This document shows positions 9,636-20,007 of a DNA stretch of 21,537 bases, one piece after another (positions within the stretch are counted from its first letter, which is position 1; each line of letters opens with the position of its first letter). The notes under the pieces were generated by a model that was not told the DNA's origin, searched no databases, and saw nothing but the letters and a program-made list of their open reading frames with translations. The stretch comes from Polymyxa betae. Lineage: Eukaryota > Endomyxa > Phytomyxea > Plasmodiophorida > Plasmodiophoridae. Made by a program: the position numbers and the translations under genes. The stretch spans positions 1 through 21,537 of the forward strand of contig RBZT01000807.1 of NCBI GenBank assembly GCA_003693705.1. The letters run 5' to 3'.

Positions 9636-9813
9636 TGCAAAGGAAAGTCGAGCTGAACGGCGATGGCAACAATAGATTTCTGAGGATCCCGATTAGTACT
9701 ATCTAAATCGATTGATTGTACGAGGTTCCCGATCACTTTGCACTAAAATATCCTCAATGAATTTAAAATTCCAGGTACCATAGTTGTGGGTCAGCAACAT
9801 TAGTATCACTGAA
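9636..9813. other. Intergenic between two minus-strand genes
   Basis: The 178 bp hold the promoter of the membrane-protein gene and the 3' region of the K+ channel gene. No other feature was seen. Confidence 0.5.
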
Positions 9814-11710
9814 TCAAAGTTCAATGCCGTGCATAATTTTATGGAGCGTTTGTTTAAAAGACTGAAGAGCTATTGGACTTTCTTTGAAAACCACAGCCTT
9901 AATCATTGCTTCCCGCTTTGAAAAACTTCGGAATGCAATGTTCTCCAGTTCGCTAAACTTTGCCGTCTCGAGTTCTGTGGTTTTCTCATCCTTTGTGTTC
10001 CTTCTGTGCAAAAAGTAAATGGAGACCTAGCTGACTCATAAAAACATCTTACTTTTGCTGTTCGGTACTATCTGCTTCTTTGAACCGATGAGAATGTGAA
10101 GTGAAGAACGAAGAACGCGATTCAAAAGTCGTTTCCTGGTATTTCTCTTTTTTGTTAATCTGGCGATTAAGATGTTTGTACGCCTTTGCCACCATGTTTA
10201 GGATCAAACGCGATTTGGCTGTAACCGACATCGCTTGGAGATGCGAGTTCTCATCCAAGAAATTTTTTCCGACAATTGAAATCTGTTCAAATTTAGTTGA
10301 AAAATCAGAAAGTGTGCTTCAAAACAGTAATTCAATTCTGAAGTTATTCGAAGCGGTGAATGGATCGTGAGAACATAGGTCATCTGAAAAGTTGAATGAA
10401 ATGATGTGCACAACCGGTATAGATAGGACAAGAATACCAGACGCAGCCGCTAAGCCACCTAGAAGTTTTCCCATGGGAGATGTTGGCACAAGATCTCCAT
10501 AACCAACTGTACAGACAGTGGAAACTGCCCAATATAAACCATTCGGAACAATAGTAAAATCATATGGCATGCTATCAGCATGGGGAGACTTCGCTTGTCC
10601 ACCTGCTCCATGTGCAGAGCCATCCGTAAAGAGTATTGTAGAAGCCAGGAAAGTGACTAATATGAGGATCATAAACACAACCATGCTGAATGCCTGGATA
10701 CTGTTTTCGAATACTCTTATCACCATCTATCTTGAGATCAGGGGAATGCCATAAGACGCATGCAATTATGAACCTGGTACGACATTGATGTTCGTGCTGC
10801 CCTCAACAGCCTGATGACTCGCATAATCTTGAAGATAGATAGCACAACGGTCATTGGAATCACAGCATCGACTTGATCATGCAGATAATCTGGCAAACAA
10901 TCGAAAAGAAATGAAAGAATAGCCATAATATTGATAATAGTCATGGGGTCTATCTATTAATTTCGGAACAATTCGTCATAGATTTACGATGGCATACCTC
11001 GCATGAACTCAGAGGGGCTGGGCGATACACAGCATTGTACTATCAGCTCTGCACAGAAGAATAAGGTCGTGACCAGGTCGATATAGAACCTGTAACCAAG
11101 TGTGATGCCCCCATAACGAGGCCGATTATAAAATTGACCATAGATCAGGATTGACTGGCATGTTTGCCAGTGTTTGTAGTATCATACTGGATATGGATGC
11201 CAGCAGGACAATATACAGCACACCTGCATATACACGTGTCTATGGAGGCCACGTCAGGGCCATGACACCAATAGCTTATGAGGAGGGCACGCCATCACTT
11301 ACAGCTTTATTGTTGAGATCAGACACCTCCATCACGTCAGCTGTCACATTTAGAGGCAGTCAGGGACAGTATCGGTTCAGCCTACCGATCGTCTCCGCTG
11401 CCATCGAGATGGAGGATACTCGCAAAACTTCGCCATCGAAAGCATATCGCGAAGACGCTGACTGAGTCAATCGTGTAGCTCGTTCTACGAGAGACCGTCG
11501 CCTGTGCTGTTGATGAGCTACAATGGTTCGACCTTTGTGATAGATTCGGCTCCAGTTGGCAACAGCTTTTGGTGATCTTATTGGGTCTGGGGGCTCCGCT
11601 GTGACCTTTTCGAAGACACTAGAACGACTAAAAAATGCATCTGGCTTCTGCGATTGGGGAGAATCCACTATGCTGCCTTTTCGCTGTTGTTGTTGCTGCG
11701 ATCGTACCAT
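9814..11710 (-). CDS. Voltage-gated (Kv-type, six-TM) potassium channel
   Basis: Exons (minus): 11710-11386, 11340-11303, 11239-11139, 11089-10998, 10949-10774, 10726-10326, 10282-10210, 10159-10053, 10003-9814; 500 aa in this model. S1 is about 127-147 (GVLYIVLLASISSMILQ), S2 about 157-175 (FYIDLVTTLFFCAELIV), S3 about 188-205. S4 has basic residues every third position: K226, R229, R232, R235, R238. S5 begins near 256. The selectivity filter TVGYGD is 317-322 and S6 contains SIPV in place of the usual PVP. The 120-residue N-terminus has a short Gln run and Ser/Arg stretches but no visible T1 tetramerisation domain. It should be a plasma-membrane, depolarisation-activated K+ channel. Exons 1-6 are firm. 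The join after S6 is uncertain: the chosen introns (10283-10325 and 10160-10209) are in phase, but an alternative open frame spans 10258-10053. The last exon is helical and charged. Confidence 0.88.
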
Positions 11711-11777
11711 ATTAGTACTGTGTTTTTATTCAAGCCATCGTATTTGTATAGATATGTACACGGAAATCGTTTTGATG
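11711..11777. promoter_or_regulatory. Short gap between tandem minus-strand genes
   Basis: Only 67 bp separate the stop of the PUF gene (11778) from the start codon of the K+ channel gene (11710). The channel promoter must lie here or within the PUF 3' region. No specific element was recognised. Confidence 0.35.
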
Positions 11778-13061
11778 CTATTGAGTATCTAATGCTGGAA
11801 ACCGTTTCAGCATTTTCGAATAGATTCTTTTACGAAACATATTGAGTTTCAATAAAGGCATAAACGGCAGAATACGGCCGACGAGGTTATCAAATTTCTC
11901 GTTGATAGATCCCTCGTATACCCTTAATGCAGCTTGAACACAGTAATTTCCATACGGATCACAAAGAACAGTCCCAATGCTTTGACCGCCTTGAAACAGT
12001 TCCTCTAAGAGCACCTCCAAGAGATCTTCATCTGCAACTTGTAAGCATTTTTCGATTACATTAGAGCTGAATTTTAGAATGGCTAAGCGGTATGCAGATC
12101 CAGCCAGTGCAGAGATCAAAGCCCGCCTGATGCATCGATCATCAATGTCAAGAACGTTTTGGACGACATAATTCCCAAACGGGTCTGTGACCAAATTCAG
12201 CGAACAGCTGATCACGGCTTCGGCTAGCAGAGCTTTGTAAGATGGTGTTGCCTGCTCAATACACCGCTGAACTATGCAGCAACTGACAGAATTGGTCGAC
12301 AGTTTTTCGCATTGAGAAGCTACATTCTCGAACACCCAGTTGTATCCGCCATTATAACGATTATTGACCGACAAGCAAGACTGTATGCAATGAATTCCGT
12401 TAGAATCTTGGCATAAGATGCTGAAAGATGGCCGGAATTCTGCAGTAATAAGGCTAATTTCTTGTTCTTGGGAACCCAGTTCGATAAGCTTCTGGACCAC
12501 TCTGGTACCATGCATGCTAAGACACAACGACAGTAGTTTTGTTTTGACCGCCGTCAGAAATGCATAGCGTTCTTTCTGGCAGCATCTTTCGAGCAATTTT
12601 TGGCACAGATAATTGGCGCTAGCGTGTCCAGCTAAATAGGGAGCTTCGAACATTGCCTCTGCGTATATAACGTCGAAGATCGGTCTTCCACCTTCTTCAA
12701 GGCATTGCTGTAGAAATCGGCAACCTTGGTAGTCTTTTGACAAGGAAGCAACATATCCAACCACACTTGATCGTGATCGAGGCCGTATGAGTGCCGGCTG
12801 ATCTGATGTGTGTTTCGTAGAATCGCTGGCCTTATCATCTTCAAATAAAGGGGCTGTCCCAATCGCTGTTGCTGGTTCCAATTCAAGACGAGTCAAATCG
12901 GGACTGGAATGGGATTTTCTTGGGGTCGGTGTAGATTGCCAGTGGTTGAAGCAGATCCATTGAATGTGCTGTGTCTTCGCTAGCAGAACTGGGTCTTTCA
13001 TGGGATCCTCTATTTGCTGTTTACTAGGTTCGTCTCTGGCATCGGCGACTTCCGGTGACAT
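11778..13061 (-). CDS. Pumilio/PUF-family RNA-binding protein
   Basis: A single uninterrupted frame of 427 aa from ATG 13061 (an upstream TTG at 13064 is not the start). The N-terminal 95 residues are Ser/Pro/Arg-rich and probably disordered. Eight PUF repeats follow to about residue 420. Their base-reading triplets can be read: R1 C-R..Q, R2 N-Y..Q, R3 T-R..Q, R4 I-H..Q, R5 C-C..Q, R6 N-Y..Q, R7 S-N..E, R8 N-Y..Q. By the known code R8-R6 read UGU, the hallmark 5' core, and R1-R3 favour A-U-A. R4 and R5 lack the usual stacking or edge residues. PUF proteins bind 3' UTRs in the cytoplasm and repress or localise mRNAs. It is the only clearly intact intronless gene of any length here, and it lies 67 bp upstream of the K+ channel start on the same strand. 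Confidence 0.93.
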   Translation of the reverse strand: MSPEVADARDEPSKQQIEDPMKDPVLLAKTQHIQWICFNHWQSTPTPRKSHSSPDLTRLELEPATAIGTAPLFEDDKASDSTKHTSDQPALIRPRSRSSVVGYVASLSKDYQGCRFLQQCLEEGGRPIFDVIYAEAMFEAPYLAGHASANYLCQKLLERCCQKERYAFLTAVKTKLLSLCLSMHGTRVVQKLIELGSQEQEISLITAEFRPSFSILCQDSNGIHCIQSCLSVNNRYNGGYNWVFENVASQCEKLSTNSVSCCIVQRCIEQATPSYKALLAEAVISCSLNLVTDPFGNYVVQNVLDIDDRCIRRALISALAGSAYRLAILKFSSNVIEKCLQVADEDLLEVLLEELFQGGQSIGTVLCDPYGNYCVQAALRVYEGSINEKFDNLVGRILPFMPLLKLNMFRKRIYSKMLKRFPALDTQ

Positions 13062-13530
13062 CAAAATGCTACTGAGAATCGGGAAATCTCATGTTCCGTT
13101 CTTGGAGACATTCCCCACCTTATGTAGCCACATGAGTTATACGTGTGATGTTAAGGCCACATTCCGGCTCGGTGTTTGATGATAGCCACATCTCAAGTGC
13201 TTATGGCCTTATGCCTATCACATTTTGCGACTTAACAATTTCAGTTCGTAACAAACGATAGCGGTAAGAATAGGATGGTTCCGCAGTACAGTGCTTGGCA
13301 CTGGAGAGGACCCGACACTCAGACAGTCCTGTATCTATAGTGTCGTCGATCGCTGATTCGTGATTTAGGGCATTCATTGCCATTTTGAAGCATAGTCGCG
13401 AGAGGGAAATTTGCTTGACGCCTGCTTCGTCATGGTATTGATTATCCACTTTTGTCGTTTCTGAATGCGTGCGCCTTTTTTTCAATTTGCTAGCTATGTG
13501 TTTTGGAATGTTTTACCTGAGTTTGCATAG
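13062..13530. other. Divergent region between PUF and cofilin genes, first cofilin exon probably inside
   Basis: This contains the promoters of both divergent genes. The minus strand has a 94-codon frame (13485-13201) starting at TTG, with no recognisable domain; it may be chance. On the plus strand the missing cofilin start must lie here. Candidates are ATG 13465 (11 codons to a donor at 13498, but a 33-nt intron) and ATG 13430 directly followed by GTATTG (intron about 97 nt). Confidence 0.4.
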
Positions 13531-13968
13531 GCGACTTATGCCGATGACATATCCTCTTTATTTCAAGATTTGAAGATCAGGAGAAAGCACCGATTCATAA
13601 TATTTTCTATCAATGACCTGGTAGTCAAGGTTCGTGGGTTTATAACCTTTTAAAAACGCTAGACATTGATTAAAAAACAGGCCGAAAAAATTGGCAGCCG
13701 CGATGAAACATTTGAAGACCTAATGGCAGTTATTCCTTCTTCCAACTGTCGTTATATCCTCTATGATTACGAGTACAAAACCCCCGATAAACGACAAGCT
13801 TCCAAGCTATTTTTTATATTCTGGAAACCACTTAACTCCAACGACCAGGATAAAGTACTGTACGCTCAGACATTGCCAAAATTTCAAGAGAACCTTCCAG
13901 GCGTCATCAAAGAAACGGCCAGTGAAGAGGAAGAAATCGAGGAACTTCTAGAGAGCGAATCTCGCTGA
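13531..13968 (+). CDS. COF1: ADF/cofilin (first coding exon not resolved)
   Basis: Two exons are certain: 13531-13629 and 13681-13968, with a 51-nt intron, coding 128 residues to the TGA. The first opens after a clear acceptor (GCATAG) and reads ADDISSLFQDLKIRRKHRFI then IFSIND, the cofilin N-terminal helix and first strands. The second has AEKIGSRDETFEDLMAVIP, CRYILYDYEY, KLFFIFWKP and KVLYAQT, matching the actin-binding face of the ADF-H fold, and ends in a Glu-rich tail. A few N-terminal residues with the start ATG and the regulatory Ser region are missing, so the full protein is about 130-145 aa, as in fungal cofilins. It severs and depolymerises actin filaments and would work opposite the LRR-RhoGAP product in actin turnover. 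Confidence 0.9.
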
Positions 13969-14138
13969 GTCAGTTCCATTCGATTTGTACCAACGTTGCT
14001 GCTCATGCACTTTGCAGCCTGCTTTGTTCACAAAATAACTTATACATAATAACATTGCGGTAGTATCCATTGCGATTTGCGAACCTCTGATAGCGTTAAG
14101 GCTGAAAACCTACCTAACAAACATACCCGTTCTTGACC

Positions 14139-15727
14139 ATGGCGAAAGGTGACATCATCTCACCTGACCATCCGCATCTACGATCCATTGCAGCCATTTT
14201 ACAATTTCTGGATGATCAGGGATTTCATCAGGCCAAGGAGGCTCTCGATTCAGAACTGTATGTCCAACTCCTTTTCGCTTCCCCCTATATCAATGTATAG
14301 AGGGAAAGGAGTGCAAATCCGCAGTCTTGATCGGCCAGATGTTCTTCTCAATGCAATGGCTTTGTACGAAGATAAGTTTCCTGAAAAGCTAGACAGGCCT
14401 AGCCAGTGCAGCTCGAATATGGCCGTCTTGAAACGAATTGTAATTGTTATGATTGTGTACTTCAGCATATTCATATTCGGTTATTTCAGTATGAGAACAG
14501 TTGGGTGGATCTTCCAAATGCTGATCCTATTGTTTGTTTGCAAAATCTTCACAAGGCCAACATTATCGCCATCTGCTGGCATCACGACCAGTCCAAGAAA
14601 CTGATTGCGAGCGGGAGTGCCGATGGATGCATTCAAGTTTCAGATATTCAGACTAATGTCAGTCCATTTTCATACTGTTTCAGAATCTGACTTGTTCCCA
14701 TTAGAAGTCAATCTTCTGCACATCTCTTTCTGTCCCAGTTTTATCAATGGCCTTCAACCCTGTTCTCCATGATTTGCTTGCTGTCGGCTGTTTTGATGGT
14801 TCGCTACACTTCGTACGGATTGATATTTTGTTGTTCACAACTTCTTATAAGAAGCTTGCAGTTGGAGATCACGACTGGCGAAAAGTCGTTCATTGCACCA
14901 GTTTCCCACAAACGTATCACTTGTGTACGATTTTCTCCTGACGGCTCTCTGTTAGCCACAGCGTCAGCGGATCATACAGTAGCTATATATCGATGTTCGA
15001 ACTCATCAAGAGATTCTGTTCAATGGTCAGAGTTTGATGTCGTGAGCGGAGTGAAACTGACTGTTGAAAAGGAACGAGATTCATCGATTGCACTTTGTAT
15101 CTACCCCAGAGTCTCTTTGTTGGATTGGTTTAAAGCTTGTCGTTTCAGTTCGGGATGATCACGAACTGCATTATTACGACGCCGATCGATCATTCTCTTT
15201 GGCAAGGCGACAAAATATGAACACTCATGGCGATGACTATTGTAGCTTCAACGTCCTCGATCTTTGTACTGGGAATTCAGAGCAATTTCGAGATTTATGC
15301 ATGGCTTCCACAGACAACAATCGGTATTAGACGTTCAGCGAATGCATTTCATGACTGACTATTTTTCGGAGGGCAATTCTTCTCAACGAGTCGAGTAAAG
15401 GCCCTGTATTTTCCCTTTACGGAGCTGTCAATGACGAGTATAGTACTCCCCGAACTTCATTCTCATTGAATGATTCTAGCTTCTATTCAACTTCACAGGA
15501 CAATACAGTCGTCATCTGGGACCTGAAAACCCAACGCATTCAGAAAAAGCTCACCGAGTTTTCCAAGCTAGCTGTATGTTTGAATCTGACATTTGCTTCT
15601 GCATCTATGTTAACCTGATACTTAGCGTGATCTGTCGGTCCACACGGCTTCTGGTGATCTAGCTGTCTGCTCCTATGATCATACGGTTCGCGTCTTTAGC
15701 TGCGACTCCTACAATTCTGATGTCTGA
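14139..15727 (+). CDS. LisH-domain WD40-repeat protein
   Basis: Eight exons: 14139-14257, 14301-14439, 14490-14657, 14705-14812, 14862-15062, 15112-15323, 15372-15573, 15626-15727; introns 43 to 52 nt; 416 aa. Residues about 14-40 form a LisH dimerisation motif (LRSIAAILQFLDDQGFHQAK). WD40 blades follow: HKANIIAICWH with LIASGSADG, SMAFNPVLHDLLAVGCFDG, ITCVRFSPDGSLLATASADH, a blade with KLVVSVRDDHELHYYD, STSQDNTVVIWDLKTQ, and a last one with LAVCSYDHTVRVF. Seven blades would be expected; at least six are clear. LisH-WD40 proteins scaffold E3 ligase, dynein or chromatin complexes. The specific orthologue was not recognised. The donor and acceptor around 15063-15111 are less certain than the others (acceptor CCAGAG chosen to keep phase). 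Confidence 0.85.
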
Positions 15728-15912
15728 CCTATTACAAATATACATATGTAAATACCTAGATTAGACATGGGATAGAGGGACCTGTAACATAACCGCCTTT
15801 CAGTAATGCTTCATTACAAGAATGCAGTGTGGGGCCCTTCATGACTCTCCTGCTTCTTTAGTTTTCATTTCTTTCTTCAATGCGCTGAAGCTGTTTACCT
15901 CGTTTCTGGTAT
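15728..15912. promoter_or_regulatory. Gap upstream of the HEI10-like gene
   Basis: 185 bp lie between the LisH-WD40 stop and the ATG of the RING gene, on the same strand. The start of the gap is AT-rich (15728-15760). No defined element was recognised. Confidence 0.35.
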
Positions 15913-17417
15913 ATGTCGTCGCAGTCCAGCCCACTCCGCTGTAATCGATGTTGGAAGCCTCTTGCTGACGACTTCGCCTGGGTTACCGCTTGTTCTCATA
16001 TCTTCTGCGATGAGGATGCCAATAAGTATTTCTCCCGGCAATCGACATGCCCGTGTTGCAACTCCTCTGTCAATCGGTGGCAAGCACTTACAATCGTTGC
16101 GATCTGTTTAACTGTGGACAGCGAAAGCGACCTGAAACGCATCCGCCCTGAGCTAGAAGAGGCGCCACCAATGATTTTATGGGGCCAGTCTCCAGCTTTA
16201 ATTCTGGAAGCTTGTGCAAGCGCTTTAGGATTCTTTATGTATCAAGTAGGTATGATTTTCTATGATTTTATCTGAAATTTTGAATGGGTTTCAAATAATG
16301 AAACTGACGTTCAGAAGAAACAAGAGTTAGCCTGGTTCGTCACCTCATATAGTTTGGAATCATAAAGTTACAGCGCTTTAGGATGAATCATATCATTTCG
16401 CAGAAAGATAAGCAGCAACAAACAATCCAGGTGATTTACTCTTTTCAACGAAACAGTATCACATTGAGTTTCTATAGACAGCAGCGCAGCAGCAAATTCA
16501 AGAGAGGGATGACCACATAAGACATTTAAATGAAAAGATATCTCTCTGCATGGAAGACTTGCAAAGGAAAGATGCTGCGTTTGCCGAACTTAAAAAAGCA
16601 CATAAAGAAACGACAAGGTATAATGAAACTGTTACGGTGGGGTGATCTTAGTGGTTCCAGGATATGTAAGAATTATGAGGTAAACCAAGTCGGCACTTTC
16701 AACCGGAAGTGTAATACGTTTATAGAAACTATATAATCAAATGAAAGCCGTCAAAAATAGGGTAAATCACATGCAGTTGTTGTGAATGGCCTCAGGTGAT
16801 TGTCAATCCATTTCTAGAGCAATTTGAGGGAATCCCCATCGACAATTCCTACAGCAATCGCTCGCATAGGCCCTCCGCAAACGAATCGGAAATCTATTGG
16901 TACGTAGAATATGCAGCACAGATTAACGTTTTTCATGGAGTCGACAGGAGCTACAAGTTTTATAGAAAATAACCACATGGATGGCGATAATCGAATGTCT
17001 AAGGCCATTCCGGAAATCCAGACTTCGTCCAACTTACCAGTTGATCAACAGTCTATGTTTGAGACTCAGTTCGACAAGTCTAGCAAACTTTTGGGTACCT
17101 CGAATATCCCATATGTGTTTGTTCCGCTCATTTTATAAGAACCAGTTAAGAAATCTGCACCAAATTTCTTGGGGAAGCCACCGCGCCCCTCAGGATCGGT
17201 TGAAAGCTTCACCCCGAAACCGATAAAAGCACTCAATGCTCTTAGTAAAGGGATGCAGCGCTCAAGCAAAGACGTCATTCATCCATTAAATAAGCACAGT
17301 CCGCATACAATGATGAGGTTAACAGCAACGCCAGGAGCAGTTACGACTCCCATGTCTATCTTCCAGTCGATGCGGCCATCGTTGTATAGTCGCTTCAGCA
17401 TTCACCGTCGGAAATAA
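15913..17417 (+). CDS. CCNB1IP1: HEI10/CCNB1IP1-like RING E3 ligase for meiotic crossovers
   Basis: Ten exons: 15913-16076, 16122-16245, 16315-16334, 16382-16430, 16478-16617, 16661-16679, 16726-16761, 16818-16899, 16948-17094, 17140-17417; introns 43 to 69 nt; 352 aa. The RING is at residues 10-49: C10-x2-C13, C27-S-H29-x2-C32, C46-x2-C49, embedded in AWVTACSHIFCDEDA and then CPCCNS, nearly as in human HEI10. A helical region with the family ALGFFMYQ block and a coiled coil (about 97-190) follow, then a Ser/Pro/Arg-rich tail ending in basic residues. Intron 1 is 45 nt and lacks a stop, but removing it restores the family spacing after the RING. HEI10 (Zip3/RNF212 group) forms foci on the synaptonemal complex that mark crossover sites. 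The protein is longer than the human one (277 aa) through its tail. The micro-exons of 20 and 19 nt are supported by phase. Confidence 0.9.
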
Positions 17418-17650
17418 CATTTCAGTTTAAAAAAATTAAATTTGAAGGTATAATGCCAAGCAGGATGCCATGTTTATGCCAGGATTCGAGGAAACCCGCT
17501 TGCAGAAACGTTACGCCGCAAATTTGACACAGCCTTTTGAAGTTATTTTCCTCAGCAGTTCCTGCGGCAGCCATGAGAAGTGATAGGTGTGACAGCAAAT
17601 CATTATGGGCTGCTCAGGATTCGTTCCTTTATTTTCCATTAACATATATT
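17418..17650. other. Convergent 3' intergenic region
   Basis: 233 bp lie between the stops of the HEI10-like and nicalin genes. No coding signal was found. Confidence 0.5.
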
Positions 17651-19540
17651 TCACCGCGCAAAATGTTTACAGGTGAAGTAAAAGCTAGCTAGATAAGCGG
17701 ATACTCCAGCAATCAGACCAATATCAAATAGGAAAGGTTTGACTTGAAATGCAGATAATCGTTTTGGAATATCAGCAAAAACCCTAAAAGTGCCGTCATC
17801 GAAAGAGTCAGCCTTCACATCCTCCAGAAAAGAATCCAATTCCTAACACGAAGTAAGATCAGTTCCTGCAAAAAACAACTGAAAATCCATTGGAGAAACC
17901 TGTCGTAAATCATCAATGACAGATGATTCTTTAGGTAGAGCAGCAGCAATTGTAGGTTGGGAATGCAAATAGTTCATCCAACTAGAAAGTGAATCCACAT
18001 TGACAGACAGACTACCCTGCAGCTGGCGTAAACAAACCTACAAGAGCTCAAACTGTGTTGTCCTACCTGGGCTAATCCGGCATCCTCAACATCGAATATA
18101 TATCTTGCGAGAGCTTCGACAATCACATTGGTTGAGCGGGCGACTTTCTCACACGATACTTTATCGTCAAACATCGAAGAGATGCGGAAGCGGTGCTCTG
18201 GTAAACTTGGACGACCAGAAACAGTAACAGCAAACAAATGTTCTCTGTCATACAAATTTGAATGTTTGTAAACATGCGAAGCAAGACGCAACCAACTTGG
18301 CGAAATGATTATGCTCAAATTGAGCCTGATCATCAGAACTGGCAATCTCTTTCGGGAAAGTTTCTACTTCCATGCCAGCTTCCTTAGCGGATCTTAACAT
18401 TGCATTCTAAATAAAAAATGTAAGCATAACTAGTGAAGCTGTGAATTACCAACCTGAAATTTAACAAAGACCGCAGATTGGGTCGATTCAAGAGTCGAAT
18501 GGATATATAGCTTGTCGTTAGAAAGCCAATCCAGACAGATTACTAACTGCAGGTTCTCTGGCAGAATTTTCAGATTCACAAAATAGCTGATAGAAAGCTC
18601 CTAATTACCGAGAACTCTTGCATCAACAGAAGATAAGAACTTTTTTGAGCCCAACCCATCTAAAGCAGATGATCCCGTGACGACAAACAAAAAAGAATAT
18701 TTGCCAAGGCCTTCGGTATCCCTGATTCGTCTAAAGACCTTCGACCAACTAAACAACACATCCACAAAAGCTGAGAAATGAAACCTACTCGCATCATTTC
18801 AAGTATAGCCGCCACCGAGGAAGCGTCGCCTGATGTCAATCCAGGAACAGCAGAGAATGAATCCCAACCTAACTAACATGATGTTGCTGAAGGGGAAACT
18901 CGTAGCATTACCAGCAACAACAGCAATTATTTCTTCACGAGCGTCACTTCGACCAGATAGCCAACCGTGAAGATTTGTAAAGCGAGGCGAAGGAGCTGGT
19001 TGTGCTTCAGCTGTGCTGACAGTAAACTGATAGCGACCATGAGTATTAGCAGCAACATCTATTCAACATATTCAACAAGCAATAAGAGCAGAGAGGAAAG
19101 CCTGACGTCCAGCAATCTTCTTGGTTTCAGAATCTTCAAATGCAAAATAGATCGGTTGATTCCATTCCCGAGACAAAATGGAAAGCTCCATAGATTTCAA
19201 ACATGAGATTTGAGAGGGAGATGGATCTGATGACGGTATTAACAACAACAACCAGAATAGCGATACTAGTTGTACCTTTTGGCAGCAGAACTAATGTAGC
19301 TGATGAGTTCGTATCCAAATCGACCTGTTCCGAATCCAGACAAGGTTGTAGCAATCGAATTGAATGGGTGGGTGTCGATTCACCGACAGCCCCGGGCAGA
19401 TTGACATGGGAGGAACGCGACCCGAACCGTTCCCCGGCAACGTCATACTGAATGGCTCGATGGACGGTGAATTCGTGGTGGGCGGCAGCAGACGCGACGA
19501 CCAAAGCGACCACGACCAGACCAAACATCGTCGTGGCCAT
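17651..19540 (-). CDS. NCLN: Nicalin, ER membrane protein (BOS complex)
   Basis: Ten exons (minus): 19540-19276, 19226-19107, 19058-18912, 18868-18789, 18738-18609, 18557-18454, 18406-18297, 18244-18067, 18022-17900, 17842-17651; introns 43 to 57 nt; 482 aa (human about 563). Residues 1-20 are a signal peptide, immediately followed by HHEFTVHRAIQYDV, the nicalin N-terminal signature. Further blocks match in order: QPIYFAFED, an AVVAGWDSF stretch, KYSFLFVVTGSSALDGLGSKK, LVICLDWL, FEHNHFA then LPEHRFRISSMFDDKV, VIVEALARYIF, SLSSWMNYL, and a C-terminal transmembrane helix (FLFDIGLIAGVSAYLASFYF). Nicalin has an M28-peptidase fold but is catalytically dead. Here, too, the usual metal-binding HYD of active relatives reads GWD. 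With TMEM147 and NOMO it forms the BOS complex at the translocon for multi-pass protein insertion. Confidence 0.93.
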
Positions 19541-20007
19541 GACGTTTGAAATATCGCCTCTGGCCTCGCAGAATTGTTACAACTCCGCCGATGGAACGGC
19601 CCTATAATCCCATCAACCCTCATACTCGTATAGGACCCCATCAGCTAAGGACCCCAGCACCCCATGACTCTATAGCGATACAACCCATCACCCTTCGCTT
19701 CACTCTTCCATTCTCACTATTGTTGTCGTTGTCCTATCCATTAGGTTTCATATTGTGTGCTGTCAGGCAGCTCGTCTATAATATCAATGTCCATTGCACG
19801 CCCATCAATACATTGCAATAAAGTGTTCCTCGGCATCAAACGACGGGCCCCAGTGGCATTACTCTCAAACGATTCGTTGTAGTAATGGTTCTTGTAAGCT
19901 AGTATAATCTCTCATCCCCAAATGTTGGCATCTAATTCCAATATTGAGTCGTTTATTGAAATAATCTGTTACTGTACAGGTAAACAATAATCAACCGCTG
20001 AGTGAGT
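19541..20007. other. Intergenic upstream of nicalin
   Basis: The 467 bp hold the promoter of nicalin and the 3' flank of the broken AstE/AspA-family gene. A plus-strand frame (19546-19821) is low in coding character (Pro/Ile/Leu mix without a domain) and runs away from the nicalin start. No RNA gene was recognised. Confidence 0.45.

Noticed and set aside
9313-9675. Plus-strand open frame of 120 codons rich in Arg/Asp/Glu
   Set aside because: It is the antisense of the Arg/Ser-rich first exon of the minus-strand membrane protein. Its composition mirrors that exon, and it has no own splice or domain support.
13201-13485. Minus-strand 94-codon frame between PUF and cofilin
   Set aside because: It starts only at TTG, has no recognisable domain, and its 5' extension through a possible 42-nt intron meets a stop before any ATG. 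It also overlaps the region that must hold the first cofilin exon.
19546-19821. Plus-strand 91-codon frame upstream of nicalin
   Set aside because: No conserved domain, no exon partners, and it lies in the nicalin promoter region; treated as chance.
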